Source: Chitinophagales bacterium (GTDB taxonomy: Bacteria > Bacteroidota > Bacteroidia > Chitinophagales > UBA10324). Taken from it: a stretch of 64,000 nt of DNA. Below, one piece after another: positions 19,477 through 31,551 of this stretch (positions are counted from its first letter, which is position 1; each line of letters opens with the position of its first letter). The stretch covers positions 1 through 64,000 of the forward strand of contig JANWXQ010000065.1 in the NCBI GenBank assembly GCA_025057275.1, written 5' to 3'. The position numbers and the translations under genes are program-made. Under the pieces are notes generated by a model. That model searched no databases. It had not been told where the DNA came from and saw only the letters and a program-made list of their open reading frames with translations.

Positions 19477-20085
19477 TCACGCTTGTCTTAACGCTAAGCG
19501 CACCAACGTTTCTGTATTGGCTTCGGGTTGCTGCTGACTGGCCCGTGCCACCGCCTGCTCGGCCTGTGGTCGTGTATAGCCCAGCATCAGCAGGGCAGCC
19601 ACGGCTTCCTGACGTGCTGTGGCAGATCCGGCCTGGGCAACCGAAACATCGGCAGCCATGGCGCCTCCTACCCGTCCGACCTTATCTTTTAATTCCAGAA
19701 TCAACCGCTTGGCCGTTTTGGGGCCAATGCCTTTCACCCGCTCCAACAGACCTGAATTCTCCGTCAGTATGGCCTGGCGGATTTCTGCTGCCGTGAGGGA
19801 AGACAACAGCAGCCGCACCGTGGCTGCACCTATTCCCGATACATCCAGCATCTGCACGAACAACTGCCGCTCTTCTTCATCAAAAAAACCATAAAGCTGA
19901 GCCTGCAGGTTGCCCTGCACCGGTGAGCTCAGATGCAGATAAGTCAGTAGCCGGCATTGTGACTGACCTTCCAGCCGCGAAAACGTATTCAGCGTAATAT
20001 GCAACTGATAGCCGATGCCTCCGGCTTCCAGCACCACCTGCGCCGGCGTGAGCGATACAATCCGTCCCTGTATGAATGCCAGCAT
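19477..20085 (-). CDS. ruvA: Holliday junction branch migration protein RuvA
   Basis: MLAFIQGRIVSLTPAQVVLEAGGIGYQLHI, LLDVSGIGAATVRLLLSS-like region, VKGIGPKTAKRLILELKDK. Confidence 0.95.
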   Translation of the reverse strand: MLAFIQGRIVSLTPAQVVLEAGGIGYQLHITLNTFSRLEGQSQCRLLTYLHLSSPVQGNLQAQLYGFFDEEERQLFVQMLDVSGIGAATVRLLLSSLTAAEIRQAILTENSGLLERVKGIGPKTAKRLILELKDKVGRVGGAMAADVSVAQAGSATARQEAVAALLMLGYTRPQAEQAVARASQQQPEANTETLVRLALRQA

Positions 20086-20135
20086 AGCTGTTGTTATAAA
20101 CCCCTACGTCGCTTTACCGTTAATCCGATCATCCG

Positions 20136-22409
20136 TCACTTTTTTTTGGCCTGGGCATCTACGGCCGCAATGGTGACCATGTTAATGATTTCACGAACGC
20201 TGCTTCCTAACTGCAGAATATGCACCGACTTGCGCAGGCCCAGCAACACAGGACCAATGGCTTCGGCATAACCCAGCGACTGCATGAGCTTGTAAGCAAT
20301 GTTACCGGCCGACAGGTTTGGAAAAATCAGGGTGTTGGCCCCGCCGTCTACCAAGTCGCAGAAGGGATAGTTTTCCCGCAACAGTTCGATGTCGAATGCA
20401 AAGTTGGCCTGCATCTCGCCGTCAACCACCAATCCGGGATAGCGCTGCTTAAGCAGCGCTACGGCTTCGGCCACCACGCGCGCTTCGCCATCGCGGCTGG
20501 AGCCAAAATTGGAATACGACAGCATGGCCACCCTGGGCTGTATGTTGAAATGCTGCACCGCCTGCGCAGTGAGTACCGTAATCTCCACCAGTTCTTCGGA
20601 CGTAGGATTAAAGTTGACGGTGCAGTCAGCAAAGAACAGGGGGCCGCGTTTGGTGAACAGAATGTACATGCCAGCTACGCGATGCCCGTCTTCTTTCGTG
20701 CCAATCACCTGAAGGGCGGGCCGAATGGTTTGGGCGTAGTTGCGTGTTAATCCGGAAATGAGCGCATCGGCTTCGCCGCTCATCAACATCATGGCCCCGA
20801 AGTAATTGCGCTCACGCATCAGCTTTTTGGCTTCGTACAACGTCAGTCCCTTGCGCTTGCGCCTTTCAAATAGCCATCTGCCGTATTCGTCGCGCACGGC
20901 ATCCATCTCCGGATCATTGGGATCAATAATGGGCACCTCTTCCAGATCCAGATTATGCTGCTTGATGATGGCCTTGATTTTCTTTTTGGGACCCAGCAGG
21001 ATGGGTTTGGCAATGCCGTCTTCACAAACGGACTGGGCAGCTTTGAGAATCTTGAAGTTGTCGGCTTCGGCAAATACCACGCGCTGCGGGTCCTGACGCG
21101 CCCGGTTAACTAAGGCACGCAGCATGGCATCATCGCGACCCAGCCGTTGCGACAGTTGGTTGATGTAAGCCTCCCAGTCGGTAATGGGCTGGCTGGCCAC
21201 TCCCGATTCCATGGCAGCCCGCGCCACAGCAGGCGCTACCGTTACCAGCAGGCGCGGATCAATGAGCTTGGGAATGATGTAATCCTTTCCGAACGTCAGG
21301 TTTTTTTCACCATAGGCCAGGTTGACCAGGTCGGGCACCGGTCGGCGGGCCAGTTCGGCCAACGCATAAACGGCAGCCAGCTTCATGGCTTCATTGATTT
21401 CTGTAGCCCGCACATCCAGAGCGCCGCGAAAAATGAACGGAAAACCCAGCGCATTATTGACCTGATTGGGAAAATCGGACCGTCCGGTTGCAATGATTGC
21501 ATCGGGCCGCGCTTCTGCCGCCTCGCGGTACGGAATTTCCGGATCGGGATTGGCCAAAGCAAAAATGATAGGGCGCGAAGCCATGGTTTTCACCATATCC
21601 CGCGTAACAATGTTTCCTTTGGACAAGCCGAGAAACACGTCAGCCCCACGCAGCGCTTCCTCCAGGGTGCGCACCGGCAGCGACGTAGCAAAATGCGCCT
21701 TGTAGGCATCCAGATCTTTCCTTTCGGCATGCACCACTCCTTTGGAATCGGTGATGACGATGTGTTCTTTGCGCACCCCCAGCGCCATGTACAGATGCGC
21801 GCAGGAAAGTGCCGATGCCCCAGCACCCGAAATCACAACCTTAACCTCTTCCGCTTTTTTTTGCTGAAGCATCAACGCATTGATCAGAGCCGCTCCCGAA
21901 ATAATGGCGGTGCCATGCTGATCGTCGTGCATCAGCGGAATACTCAGCTCGCGCTTGAGTCGTTGCTCAATTTCAAAACATTCCGGCGCTTTGATGTCTT
22001 CCAGATTGATACCTCCGAATGTTGGCTCCAACGCTTTTACCACGGAAACAAATTCGTCCACGCTCTTGGCGTTGACTTCAATATCAAAAACATCAATATC
22101 TGCAAACAGCTTGAACAGGATGCCTTTGCCTTCCATCACCGGCTTGGAAGCTTCCGGTCCGATATCGCCCAACCCCAGCACGGCCGTACCGTTGGTAATC
22201 ACGGCCACCAGATTGCCCTTAGCCGTGTAAGTGTACACTTGTTTGGGGTCTGCAGCAATTTCCAGACACGGCTCGGCCACACCGGGAGAATAGGCCAGAG
22301 CCAGATCGCGCTGCGTCTTGGTCTGTTTGGTGGGCACCACTTCTATCTTGCCCGGTCGCCCCGAGCTGTGGTAGAGCAATGCCTCTTTTTTGTTAATGCG
22401 TATGCCCAT
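20136..22409 (-). CDS. maeB: NADP-dependent malic enzyme fused to phosphotransacetylase-like domain
   Basis: [33 protein letters not shown], plus C-terminal PTA-like [15 protein letters not shown] and [10 protein letters not shown]. Confidence 0.93.
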   Translation of the reverse strand: MGIRINKKEALLYHSSGRPGKIEVVPTKQTKTQRDLALAYSPGVAEPCLEIAADPKQVYTYTAKGNLVAVITNGTAVLGLGDIGPEASKPVMEGKGILFKLFADIDVFDIEVNAKSVDEFVSVVKALEPTFGGINLEDIKAPECFEIEQRLKRELSIPLMHDDQHGTAIISGAALINALMLQQKKAEEVKVVISGAGASALSCAHLYMALGVRKEHIVITDSKGVVHAERKDLDAYKAHFATSLPVRTLEEALRGADVFLGLSKGNIVTRDMVKTMASRPIIFALANPDPEIPYREAAEARPDAIIATGRSDFPNQVNNALGFPFIFRGALDVRATEINEAMKLAAVYALAELARRPVPDLVNLAYGEKNLTFGKDYIIPKLIDPRLLVTVAPAVARAAMESGVASQPITDWEAYINQLSQRLGRDDAMLRALVNRARQDPQRVVFAEADNFKILKAAQSVCEDGIAKPILLGPKKKIKAIIKQHNLDLEEVPIIDPNDPEMDAVRDEYGRWLFERRKRKGLTLYEAKKLMRERNYFGAMMLMSGEADALISGLTRNYAQTIRPALQVIGTKEDGHRVAGMYILFTKRGPLFFADCTVNFNPTSEELVEITVLTAQAVQHFNIQPRVAMLSYSNFGSSRDGEARVVAEAVALLKQRYPGLVVDGEMQANFAFDIELLRENYPFCDLVDGGANTLIFPNLSAGNIAYKLMQSLGYAEAIGPVLLGLRKSVHILQLGSSVREIINMVTIAAVDAQAKKK

Positions 22410-22606
22410 CGTAAGCCGGCAAAGATCGCTTGGGCGGCGCAATGACGTTAGCACCTTCTGCCAAACTCATTGTGGCCACCGCATATCGGTGCAATGCCTG
22501 GGATTTGGTTTACAGGAGTAACCGTGGTGCGATAGGCAGAATTTTCGTTGGCCAAGATACACCTTTTCTGCGTCAGCCATAGGGGAATCCCCTGCCGGAG
22601 GCCTGC

Positions 22607-22614
22607 TACCTTTG
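22607..22614 (+). promoter_or_regulatory. Putative Bacteroidetes -7 box (TACCTTTG) for the downstream holB-like gene
   Basis: Exact TAnnTTTG match 26 nt upstream of the putative GTG start. Confidence 0.4.
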
Positions 22615-22640
22615 CCCGAGCAGTAATAACCTGCTGAATC

Positions 22641-23762
22641 GTGCTATTCAGCGACGTGGTTGGCCAGCAGCATATCAAATCTATGCTGCGCTCCGGCATA
22701 AAAGCCCATCGTGCCGCTCATGCTTATTTGTTTTTAGGGGAAGAAGGTTACGGCCCGCTGCCACTGGCCTGGGCTTTTGCCCGATATGCCAACTGCACTG
22801 AAACTTCAGAAACTGATGCCTGCGGCCACTGTGCATCGTGCCGCAAAATGGATAAGCTCATCCATCCCGATCTGCATCTGGCTTTTCCTGCTTACAAACA
22901 AAAAAGCGACGAAGAGGCACCTACCCGCAACAAACAGTTTTTGCAGCAGTTCCGCAGCGCACTCACTGCCAACCCCTATCTGGACTATGAAGACTGGCTG
23001 GCCTGTCTGGCTCCGGAGGGAAAACAACTCAACCTGACGGCAGAAGATTGCCGCAGCCTGCTGCAGCGCCTGATGCTCCGTCATTTTGAAGGCACATATA
23101 AAATTGCCTTGATCTGGCAGGCAGGGCTCTTGGGTAAGGAAGGCAACATCCTGCTCAAAATGCTGGAAGAGCCTCCGCCCAACACCCTGTGGATGCTGAT
23201 TGCCCGCAACAGTGATGAGTTGTTGCCGACCATCGTTTCCCGCTGCCAGTTAATTACCGTAGGGCCAATCGCTGAAGAAGATCTGGTTCAAGTTTTGCGG
23301 GCACGTCATACACTCTCAGAAGACCAGGCCCGCCATCTGGCACGTGCCTGCGAGGGCAACTGGAACGATGCACAGCGGCTGCTGCAGCAGCAGATCAGCG
23401 ACATGGCTCCCGTTTTTGTCGAATGGCTGAACGTGCTGGCGGCTAACGACCTTTTAGCTGCCTGGAAATGGACCGAACACATCGGATCCCTGAGCCGCGA
23501 AGAACAGAAAGCCTTCTTTCGTTATGCATTGGCCTTCCTCCGGCAGTGGTTGTATGCACGCTTTGCTGCAAACGGCCAATACCGAATCAGCGACGAGGAA
23601 CTGCAGCTGACCCGCCGCACCCTGGCCCGATTGAATCCTCCGCAGCTTCAGCAACTGGCCTGCTGGCTGGAGCGCTGCCGCTATTTTATAGAGCGAAATG
23701 CACATGCCCGCCTGGTCTTCCTGAATCTGACGCTGCGCACGCGCTCGCTGATCGCTGCTTAA
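22641..23762 (+). CDS. holB: DNA polymerase III delta'-like clamp loader subunit
   Basis: FSDVVGQQHIKSMLRSGIKAHRAAHAYLFLGEEGYG, CGHCASCRKM, NILLKMLEEPPPNTLWMLIARNSDELLPTIVSRCQ. Confidence 0.88.
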   Translation: MLFSDVVGQQHIKSMLRSGIKAHRAAHAYLFLGEEGYGPLPLAWAFARYANCTETSETDACGHCASCRKMDKLIHPDLHLAFPAYKQKSDEEAPTRNKQFLQQFRSALTANPYLDYEDWLACLAPEGKQLNLTAEDCRSLLQRLMLRHFEGTYKIALIWQAGLLGKEGNILLKMLEEPPPNTLWMLIARNSDELLPTIVSRCQLITVGPIAEEDLVQVLRARHTLSEDQARHLARACEGNWNDAQRLLQQQISDMAPVFVEWLNVLAANDLLAAWKWTEHIGSLSREEQKAFFRYALAFLRQWLYARFAANGQYRISDEELQLTRRTLARLNPPQLQQLACWLERCRYFIERNAHARLVFLNLTLRTRSLIAA

Positions 23763-23808
23763 AGGAAAGCCACCGGCCTGCTTGCCCGATAGCACGTAAC
23801 TTCACCCC

Positions 23809-24972
23809 ATGGCTTGCAACGGATGTACGGTAGGAATTAAAGGAAAGCCGCCGGGTTGCCGCAGCTTTGGCAACTGCACTACCGGAAGCTGCAACCGCCT
23901 AAACAGCTACGACTGGCTGGCCGATCTGCCTATTCCCGCCGCACAGGTTTTTCCTTATGTGGAGGTAAGTTTTAAAAACGGAAGTCGTAAGGCTTTTTAT
24001 GCCAACCATCAGCAATTGCCCATCAGCGCACGGGATATTGTGGTGGTAGAAGCTGCCATAGGCTACGATATGGGCGTGGTTACACTGACCGGAGCCACCA
24101 CCCTGCTTCAGATGAAGAAAAAAAATGTAGATCCGGCAAAAAAAGGGGAGGTGCGCAGCATACTGCGCCTGGCCACCGAGGTGGATTTGCAACGTTGGGA
24201 ACAGGTGAGAAGCAAGGAAAAACCTACCCTGATTCGTACCCGTTCCATAGTGGCCCAGATGAATTTGGACATGAAAGTTTCCGATGTAGAATATCAGGCT
24301 GACGGACGTAAGGCTACATTTTATTACACCGCCGATCATCGGGTGGACTTCCGCGAGCTAATCAGGGTCCTGGCGCGGGAATTTCACGTCAAAGTGGAAA
24401 TGCATCAAATGGGCAGCCGGCAGGAAGCAGGACGCATCGGCGGCATAGGCTCCTGCGGCCGGGAGTTGTGCTGCTCGACCTGGCTGACCCAGTTTCGTAA
24501 CGTAACCACTGCTGCCGCCCGCTATCAGCAGCTGGCCATCAATCATGCCAAGCTGGCCGGCCAGTGTGGACGACTAAAATGCTGCCTGAACTACGAGCTG
24601 GATCTGTATCTGGAGGCGCTCAAAACCCTGCCCATGGCAGCCGAAAAGCTGGAAACCCGCGCCGGAATTGCCGTGCTCCAAAAGGCGGATATATTTAAAA
24701 ATGTCATGTATTATGCGTATAAAAACAGCACCAAGCAGTTTGCCTTAACTCCTGAACAGGTTCGAAAAATTCAATCCATGAACCAGTCAGGTCAGCAGCC
24801 CGATGACCTGAGCACCTGGACACAGCCCCAGCAACCCGCAGCAACTGTAGAATTTTCCAATGTAGTCGGTCAGGTCTCGCTCCAAGCGTTGGAGCGGCAG
24901 GATTCGCGCCGCAAAAAGAAGAAGAGGCATAAAAAAGGGTCCCGCCCCAATTCGCGAAATGGTTCGGCATAG
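23809..24972 (+). CDS. ricT: PSP1/RicT family protein
   Basis: FYYTADHRVDFRELIRVLAREFHVKVEMHQMGSRQEAGRIGGIGSCGRELCCSTWL, GRLKCCLNYE. Confidence 0.9.
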   Translation: MACNGCTVGIKGKPPGCRSFGNCTTGSCNRLNSYDWLADLPIPAAQVFPYVEVSFKNGSRKAFYANHQQLPISARDIVVVEAAIGYDMGVVTLTGATTLLQMKKKNVDPAKKGEVRSILRLATEVDLQRWEQVRSKEKPTLIRTRSIVAQMNLDMKVSDVEYQADGRKATFYYTADHRVDFRELIRVLAREFHVKVEMHQMGSRQEAGRIGGIGSCGRELCCSTWLTQFRNVTTAAARYQQLAINHAKLAGQCGRLKCCLNYELDLYLEALKTLPMAAEKLETRAGIAVLQKADIFKNVMYYAYKNSTKQFALTPEQVRKIQSMNQSGQQPDDLSTWTQPQQPAATVEFSNVVGQVSLQALERQDSRRKKKKRHKKGSRPNSRNGSA

Positions 24973-25474
24973 CTGGCTTCTGGGGAATTCACCAAAACAT
25001 TTTGCAACTAAAGTGGGTCTGGCTACAGTTATGGCCTGTCTGGTGGCTGCCTGCGATCCCAACCGGCAATATGAAAAAAATGTTACCATCAAAAATTACA
25101 TCTGGCATTCCCAAACGGTCCCCGAGTTTTTAGTAGAAATTAAAGATACTTCCCTGCTATATAATCTATTCCTGAACATTCGTCATACCACCCATTATCC
25201 GTACCGCAACATTTGGCTTATTGTCGGCATGACCGCTGCCGACGGAAGCTCCAGCAGCAAACAGCTGGAGATCTTGCTTGGCGATGAAAAAGGCATGTGG
25301 TTTGGCGATGGACTGGGTGATATCTGGGACTATCGCACCCTCATTCAGCAAAATGCCTACTTCGCTCAACCGGGTCTTTATCGCTTCACTCTTGCTCACA
25401 ACATGCGGCAGGATCCGCTGCCGGGAATTATGGCAGTAGGCATCCGGCTGGAACGCGCCGGACCTCGCCGGTAA
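24959..25474 (+). CDS. gldH: Gliding motility lipoprotein GldH
   Basis: Lipobox-like LVAAC; NVTIKNYIWHSQTVPEFLVEIKDTSLLYNLFLNIRHTTHYPYRNIWL; overlaps the 3' end of ricT, the usual neighbour. Confidence 0.85.
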   Translation: MVRHSWLLGNSPKHFATKVGLATVMACLVAACDPNRQYEKNVTIKNYIWHSQTVPEFLVEIKDTSLLYNLFLNIRHTTHYPYRNIWLIVGMTAADGSSSSKQLEILLGDEKGMWFGDGLGDIWDYRTLIQQNAYFAQPGLYRFTLAHNMRQDPLPGIMAVGIRLERAGPRR

Positions 25475-25589
25475 TTTGCCTTCCTCAGGCTTGTATCGTA
25501 AAGGGGCTACACCCTGTAAGGTGTGTTGTGCATAAAGACCAGGAGTTGTAGAAATATTTTGACAAAAAAATTCATCTTTGCCGCGCCCA

Positions 25590-25770
25590 TAATTGCCTTA
25601 ACCCCTTGCTGACCTGCTTTGTTGTTGAAACCTTTGCGGGCCAAGCTCGTAACACGTTCCAGTTTGCCCAAAAGGGCTTGCTGAGCCCAGATCCGCACGT
25701 TCCATGCCGAATGTGCGCCTACTACCCACCCCATGATGCCAGATGATTGCATCCGGCATAGTGTAAAAAA
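25590..25770 (+). ncRNA. Candidate structured leader or small RNA upstream of hydrolase paralog C
   Basis: ORF-poor gap with GGGCT/AGCCC (25674-25688), CGCACGTTC/GAATGTGCG (25694-25717, one G-U) and ATGCCaGATG/CATCcGGCAT (25736-25759). Boundaries are guesses. Confidence 0.25.
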
Positions 25771-25779
25771 AATTTAGAA

Positions 25780-27903
25780 GTGACGAACAAAAACATGGTG
25801 ACTTTGAAACAAAGTGTGCGAATCCTCGCCTTGGTGTTGCTTGCATCGTCCCTTTTTCTGGAAGGAATGGCCCAGGCTGTTTATGTGTCCAACCTGCAAG
25901 CCACGTACCGCAACGGCCAGGTTTTTCTGACCTGGACCTGCCCGGCTGGCACAGGCTACAAATACAAAATTTACCGAAGCACGTCCAAACTGGACAAAAA
26001 AAGCAAGATCACCCCTTCGGTGTATATCGGAGGATACGTCATGGACAGCTCATCGCTGAACGTGCGCCTCACCCGCAAGCTGGGAACCAAAACTTTTTAC
26101 AGCATTGAAGACGGCGGGCCTCCGCTCAGCGCAAATACCGGATTGTACGTCGTTACCTGCGATTCCGATGCAGCCTATTACTATGCCGTGACGGTAACCC
26201 GCATGTCAACCGGAAAAGAATACTCCAAAATGACGGTAGGCTCCAACACGCTGGCCTCGCCGGTGCAGGAAACCGTTGCCGATCCCAAGCCTGTGTTGCA
26301 AAGCTCTTTCGTTACCGGATCAACCGGCGAAACCTGCTATCGCTACGTACAATTCGGCGACCACCGCAACCTGCCCCATTATCCGTACATGTTCAGTCAG
26401 GGATCTTATGGATTTAATTTTATTATGATTTATCGTGGCAATTATGTGGGCGGACCCCTGTATGTTTTTTATGAAGGCATTGAAGGAAATGCGTTTATTG
26501 GCTCAGGCTTGGAACAATTTTCCTCCTTTGCCATCAACAATTGCATTATGATTAGTATGGATGACTGGCTGCCGTTGCCCAATGGGTACGGCTCTGGTGC
26601 CGGTGGCAACACGTTCTGGACCGGATATCACGAAAATTTCAATCCGTACATCCTGACGAATCCAATACCCACCAGCGGCACCATTCGCATGTATCATCAG
26701 CACCGCTACATCCACACCATTCGCTGGGCAACGAAATACCTTCCCATAGATTCCAACCAGGTGAACCTGGTCGGCAAATCAGCCGGCGGCTTTGGAGCAT
26801 TAGTAACCGCCATGATCATTCCCGAAAAAATAAATGCCGTTTACTCCATTGTTTCGCCTATCAAGATCAAAAGCTACAATCTGGATCCGGACACCAGCGA
26901 CGAGCAGTTGTGGGGAAAAAGCAACTCCCGATTACTGAGCGACATTAAAGACAAAACCACCGGCACCTCGTTGGTAGCCTTTGACCTGATGGACATCAAA
27001 ACCATGATCCAGAAATACTCCACCATCGGCCTGCCGATCATTTACACCATTCACGGCAAAAACGATGTTACCGTTGGCTGGAGCGATAAACCTGCCTACC
27101 TTAATCAGAACGAAATGAGCTGGCAGGGTGGCGTTCATTTCTGGGACCAACGCCAGCACAATGGATCGGGAGCCAATTTCTTTGACAGCGAAATCACTCC
27201 GCCCTTTTCCCAATTCCGACGCAACCGCTCCTATCCTGCCATCAGCAATTGCGACATCAATCAGAATCCCGGCGATGGTACAGTGAACAGCGGCGACCCT
27301 TCCGGAGCTTACAGCGCCTACATAACATTTGACTCCATTACGGATAATGTTTGTAAATGGACCTGCAGATTCACCTTAAACAACTACACCATAGGCGGGG
27401 TGGCTCAGGGCAACTATTCCTCCTGTTACGCCGACATCACCCTTCGACGCACACAAAATTTTATACCCGCGGGGGGCTCCACCATCAAATGGGCCAATTA
27501 CGATAAAGACAATGTGAAAATTCAGAGCGGTTCATTTACTTACTCGGCCGGCTCACGCATCACTATTGGTGGCGTAAAAATTAAAAAGAGCGGCAACCGG
27601 TTGGAAGTAGAAATCAAAAACTGCACAGGTCGTGAAGAGGAGGAAAATACCGCCCTCTCCGTTGAGCCCTATGCATTTCAGGTAGCCCAATGGCATGACG
27701 GATGGCAACTCACCCTGCCGGCAGCATTGCAGGCATCAGCCCAACTTCAGGTTATTGACATGCAGGGCCGGATCTGTTCCTCCCTGCCTGTTGAACTTTC
27801 CCCTGCTCCGCAAACCATTCAGGTAACAGCACCAGCCCGGGGCAGCTTTGTCTTGCGTCTGATTGCACCAGACGGTCATTACGAGCGCATGGTCGTGTTC
27901 TGA
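25780..27903 (+). CDS. Secreted alpha/beta-hydrolase-like protein, paralog C
   Basis: [75 protein letters not shown]9SS-like tail [10 protein letters not shown]...[20 protein letters not shown]. Confidence 0.82.
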   Translation: MTNKNMVTLKQSVRILALVLLASSLFLEGMAQAVYVSNLQATYRNGQVFLTWTCPAGTGYKYKIYRSTSKLDKKSKITPSVYIGGYVMDSSSLNVRLTRKLGTKTFYSIEDGGPPLSANTGLYVVTCDSDAAYYYAVTVTRMSTGKEYSKMTVGSNTLASPVQETVADPKPVLQSSFVTGSTGETCYRYVQFGDHRNLPHYPYMFSQGSYGFNFIMIYRGNYVGGPLYVFYEGIEGNAFIGSGLEQFSSFAINNCIMISMDDWLPLPNGYGSGAGGNTFWTGYHENFNPYILTNPIPTSGTIRMYHQHRYIHTIRWATKYLPIDSNQVNLVGKSAGGFGALVTAMIIPEKINAVYSIVSPIKIKSYNLDPDTSDEQLWGKSNSRLLSDIKDKTTGTSLVAFDLMDIKTMIQKYSTIGLPIIYTIHGKNDVTVGWSDKPAYLNQNEMSWQGGVHFWDQRQHNGSGANFFDSEITPPFSQFRRNRSYPAISNCDINQNPGDGTVNSGDPSGAYSAYITFDSITDNVCKWTCRFTLNNYTIGGVAQGNYSSCYADITLRRTQNFIPAGGSTIKWANYDKDNVKIQSGSFTYSAGSRITIGGVKIKKSGNRLEVEIKNCTGREEEENTALSVEPYAFQVAQWHDGWQLTLPAALQASAQLQVIDMQGRICSSLPVELSPAPQTIQVTAPARGSFVLRLIAPDGHYERMVVF

Positions 27904-27979
27904 GCCTCTGGCGACCCGCTGCTCTGCCATCCGTCCGGCTGGCATTCTTCCTATCTTTACCCGTTGCAACCGCTTGTCC

Positions 27980-30900
27980 ATGCCTCAAATAGCGGTATAC
28001 AAACCTGCCCACAAAATCCGCATCGTTACCGCTGCCTCCCTGTTTGACGGGCACGATGCTGCCATAAACATCATGCGGCGGATCCTGCAGTCCAGCGGTG
28101 CTGAAGTGATTCACCTGGGTCATGACCGAAGCGTGGATGAGGTGGTCCGTTGCGCCATTCAGGAAGACGTGCAGGCTATTGCCCTTACCTCCTATCAGGG
28201 CGGTCATATGGAGTATTTTAAATATATGTATGACTTGCTGAACGAAAAGGGTTGCGGGCACATACGCATTTTTGGCGGTGGGGGTGGCGTTATTCTGCCG
28301 CACGAAATTGAGGAGCTGCACCGTTACGGCATTGCCCGTATCTACTCACCTGACGACGGCCGCACCATGGGCCTCCAAGGCATGATCAACGACCTGCTCC
28401 ACCGCTGCGATTTTCCATTGGGCCATCAGCTGAACGGCGAATGGAACCTGATCCGCCAGCGCAATCATCAGGCCATAGCCCGTACCATTTCCGCAATTGA
28501 GAACTTTCCGGAAACTGCCAAAGGGGCTCTGCAGATCCTGCGTGCCGAAGCCCGCTCGTCTGCCACGCCCGTTCTGGGAATCACCGGAACCGGCGGCGCC
28601 GGTAAATCTTCATTGGTGGATGAGCTCGTTCGCCGGTTGCTGATGGACCATCCCCGCCTGCAACTGGCCATTCTGTCCGTAGATCCAACCCGACGCAAGA
28701 CCGGCGGCGCTCTGCTGGGCGACCGCATCCGCATGAACGCCATAAATGACGATCGCGTCTTCATGCGTTCCATGGCCACCCGTCAGGCTCATCTGGCGCT
28801 GTCCCGTTCCGTGCTTGATGTGCTCACTGTCCTGAAAGCTGCAGCCTTCGACCTGATTATTCTGGAAACAGCAGGTATTGGCCAGAGCGATTCCGAAATC
28901 CATGACGTAGCCAATGTGTCGCTCTATGTGATGACCCCCGAATACGGTGCTGCCAGCCAGTTGGAAAAAATCGACATGCTGGATTTTGCCGACGTCGTGG
29001 CCATCAACAAGTTTGATAAACGCGGCGCCGCCGATGCGCTGCGCGACGTACGTAAACAATACCAGCGCAACCGCCATCTGTTTGATCGCAAACCGGAGGA
29101 GCTGCCCGTATTTGGCACCATCGCTTCCCAGTTTAACGATCCCGGAGTCAATCAACTGTACCTGGCCCTGCTGGATCTGCTGCGCACGCGTACGGGAGCA
29201 ACAGGCCTTCAGCCCCAGTCAACCCTCAAACTTCAGACTACCGAAAAACAGTACATAATTCCCCCCGCGCGTACCCGATATCTGGGAGAAATTTCCGAAA
29301 CGGTGCGCACCTACAATCGATGGGTGGAGGAACAGGCCCGCCTCGCTGCTGACCTGCAGGCCCTGCACCGCAGTCTGTTGCTGCTGGGCGGACCTGACCT
29401 GCTGCACGAAAGCGCAGACGCTCCTTCGGCAGATGTTGATGCCACCCGCTCCGCTCTGTACCACCAATGGCACCAGCTCCTTACGCAGTTCGATCCCCAA
29501 CTATTAGCTGCCATTCGTCAATGGGCTTCTTCAGTGCAGCGCTACCGCAATGAGGTGTTTACCTACACGGTGCGCAACAAGGAGATTCGCGTTAAAACCC
29601 ATCACCAATCACTGGCACATCTTTCAATACCCCGCGTAGCCACCCCCCGCTTCACGGCCTGGGACCAGATTGTGCGGTGGTATGCCCAGGAAAACTTTCC
29701 CGGCCAATTCCCCTACACTGCAGGCATTTATCCTTTTAAGCGGGAAGAAGAAGACCCCACCCGCATGTTTGCCGGTGAAGGCGGCCCGGAACGCACCAAC
29801 CGGCGCTTTCATTATTTGTCATATCAGATGCCGGCCAAAAGGCTGAGTACCGCCTTTGATTCAGTAACCCTCTACGGCCGCGACCCCGATTATCGCCCTG
29901 ACATCTATGGAAAAATCGGCAACGCCGGCGTCAGCATTTGTTGTCTGGATGATGCCAAAAAGCTCTACAGCGGATTCGATCTCTGCAACCCCAAGACTTC
30001 GGTGAGCATGACCATCAACGGGCCAGCCGCCATCCTCACCGGTTTCTTTTTCAATGCCGCTATTGATCAGCAATGCGAGCGCTACATCCGCAGCCACTGC
30101 CCCGACCTGCCTTTGCCTCCAGTGCCGCCCGAAGTGCAATATGCCGGCGAAATCCCCGAAGGCCATGACGGACTGGGTTTGCTGTTGCTGGGCACCACCG
30201 GCGATCAGGTGTTACCGCCCGAAGTATATGAAAAAATCAAAGCCGATACTTTGCGTCAGGTGCGGGGCACTGTTCAGGCCGACATTCTTAAAGAAGATCA
30301 GGCACAAAACACGTGCATCTTTTCCACTGAGTTTTCGCTGCGCCTTATGGGCGATATGCAGCAGTACTTCATTGATCACAAAATCCGCAATTTCTATAGT
30401 GTTTCCATTTCCGGTTACCACATAGCCGAGGCCGGCGCCAATCCCATAACGCAACTGGCATTTACGCTCGCCAATGGTTTTACCTATGTGGAATATTACC
30501 TGAGCCGGGGTATGCCCATTGACGACTTTGCGCCCAACTTTTCGTTTTTCTTCTCCAACGGGCTGGATCCCGAATACGCCGTGATCGGGCGGGTGGCCCG
30601 GCGCATCTGGGCCAAGGCCATGAAGCGCAGGTACGGCGCCAACGAGCGCTCTCAAATGCTGAAATACCACATTCAGACCTCTGGCCGCAGTTTGCACGCG
30701 CAGGAGATTGATTTCAACGACATCCGAACCACCTTGCAGGCCCTTTATGCCATTTACGACAACTGCAACAGCCTGCATACCAATGCCTACGACGAAGCCA
30801 TTACCACTCCAACGGAGGAAAGCGTTCGGCGCGCCATGGCCATTCAGCTCATCATCAACCGCGAACTGGGCCTGGCCAAAAACGAAAATCCCCTGCAGGG

Positions 30901-31363
30901 CAGCTTCATCATTGAAGAGCTTACCGATCTGGTGGAAGAAGCCGTTATGGCCGAATTTGACCGGATCAATGAGCGCGGCGGCGTGCTCGGTGCTATGGAA
31001 TCCATGTATCAGCGGGGAAAAATTCAGGAGGAAAGCCTGTACTACGAAACGCTGAAACATTCCGGGCAATACCCGATCATCGGCGTCAATACCTTTTTAT
31101 CCTCCACCGGTTCGCCCACTGTTATTCCCGCAGAAGTGATCCGAAGCACCCAGGAAGAAAAAGAACTGCAGATTACCCGTGTGCGCGAATTACATCAACG
31201 TCATGGTGACAAGGCTTCGGCTTTGCTAAAAAATCTTCAACAGGCCGCCACTACGGCGAATAACCTGTTTGAACACCTGATGGAATGCACGAAGTATTGC
31301 TCGCTGGGCCAGATCACACAGGCCTTGTTTGAAGTGGGCGGGCAGTACCGACGCAACATGTGA
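27980..31363 (+). CDS. icmF: Fused isobutyryl-CoA mutase IcmF (B12 domain + MeaB-like GTPase + mutase domain)
   Basis: [70 protein letters not shown]; mutase segment [39 protein letters not shown]. Confidence 0.93.
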   Translation: MPQIAVYKPAHKIRIVTAASLFDGHDAAINIMRRILQSSGAEVIHLGHDRSVDEVVRCAIQEDVQAIALTSYQGGHMEYFKYMYDLLNEKGCGHIRIFGGGGGVILPHEIEELHRYGIARIYSPDDGRTMGLQGMINDLLHRCDFPLGHQLNGEWNLIRQRNHQAIARTISAIENFPETAKGALQILRAEARSSATPVLGITGTGGAGKSSLVDELVRRLLMDHPRLQLAILSVDPTRRKTGGALLGDRIRMNAINDDRVFMRSMATRQAHLALSRSVLDVLTVLKAAAFDLIILETAGIGQSDSEIHDVANVSLYVMTPEYGAASQLEKIDMLDFADVVAINKFDKRGAADALRDVRKQYQRNRHLFDRKPEELPVFGTIASQFNDPGVNQLYLALLDLLRTRTGATGLQPQSTLKLQTTEKQYIIPPARTRYLGEISETVRTYNRWVEEQARLAADLQALHRSLLLLGGPDLLHESADAPSADVDATRSALYHQWHQLLTQFDPQLLAAIRQWASSVQRYRNEVFTYTVRNKEIRVKTHHQSLAHLSIPRVATPRFTAWDQIVRWYAQENFPGQFPYTAGIYPFKREEEDPTRMFAGEGGPERTNRRFHYLSYQMPAKRLSTAFDSVTLYGRDPDYRPDIYGKIGNAGVSICCLDDAKKLYSGFDLCNPKTSVSMTINGPAAILTGFFFNAAIDQQCERYIRSHCPDLPLPPVPPEVQYAGEIPEGHDGLGLLLLGTTGDQVLPPEVYEKIKADTLRQVRGTVQADILKEDQAQNTCIFSTEFSLRLMGDMQQYFIDHKIRNFYSVSISGYHIAEAGANPITQLAFTLANGFTYVEYYLSRGMPIDDFAPNFSFFFSNGLDPEYAVIGRVARRIWAKAMKRRYGANERSQMLKYHIQTSGRSLHAQEIDFNDIRTTLQALYAIYDNCNSLHTNAYDEAITTPTEESVRRAMAIQLIINRELGLAKNENPLQGSFIIEELTDLVEEAVMAEFDRINERGGVLGAMESMYQRGKIQEESLYYETLKHSGQYPIIGVNTFLSSTGSPTVIPAEVIRSTQEEKELQITRVRELHQRHGDKASALLKNLQQAATTANNLFEHLMECTKYCSLGQITQALFEVGGQYRRNM

Positions 31364-31551
31364 TTGCGTAGCATTTCTTTCCCATGCAGTTGCCCCAGGC
31401 CTTTTGCGCTGCGGTAAAAGGCACTGCCATTGCGCGTCGCCCGCAGGAATTTCTACACTGTTTTTGCTGATATTAGCGACCGGCCGGCCTTACAGGCTTT
31501 TGCACAAATGCAGTAACTTTCTCAATGTTTTCAGACAATTATTTCGAGATC

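Noticed and set aside
21147-22445. 432-aa plus-strand ORF
   Set aside because: Antisense to the malic enzyme gene, whose motifs are unambiguous.
25507-25846. Two short minus-strand ORFs in the gap before hydrolase paralog C
   Set aside because: No recognisable motif, overlap each other and the paralog C start; the region is better explained by RNA structure, though a decayed gene cannot be excluded.
30212-31069. 285-aa minus-strand ORF
   Set aside because: Antisense to the IcmF mutase domain.
31399-31422. GCCTTTT/AAAAGGC hairpin after icmF as a terminator
   Set aside because: Only 7 bp with a 10-nt loop and no T-tract; too weak to list.
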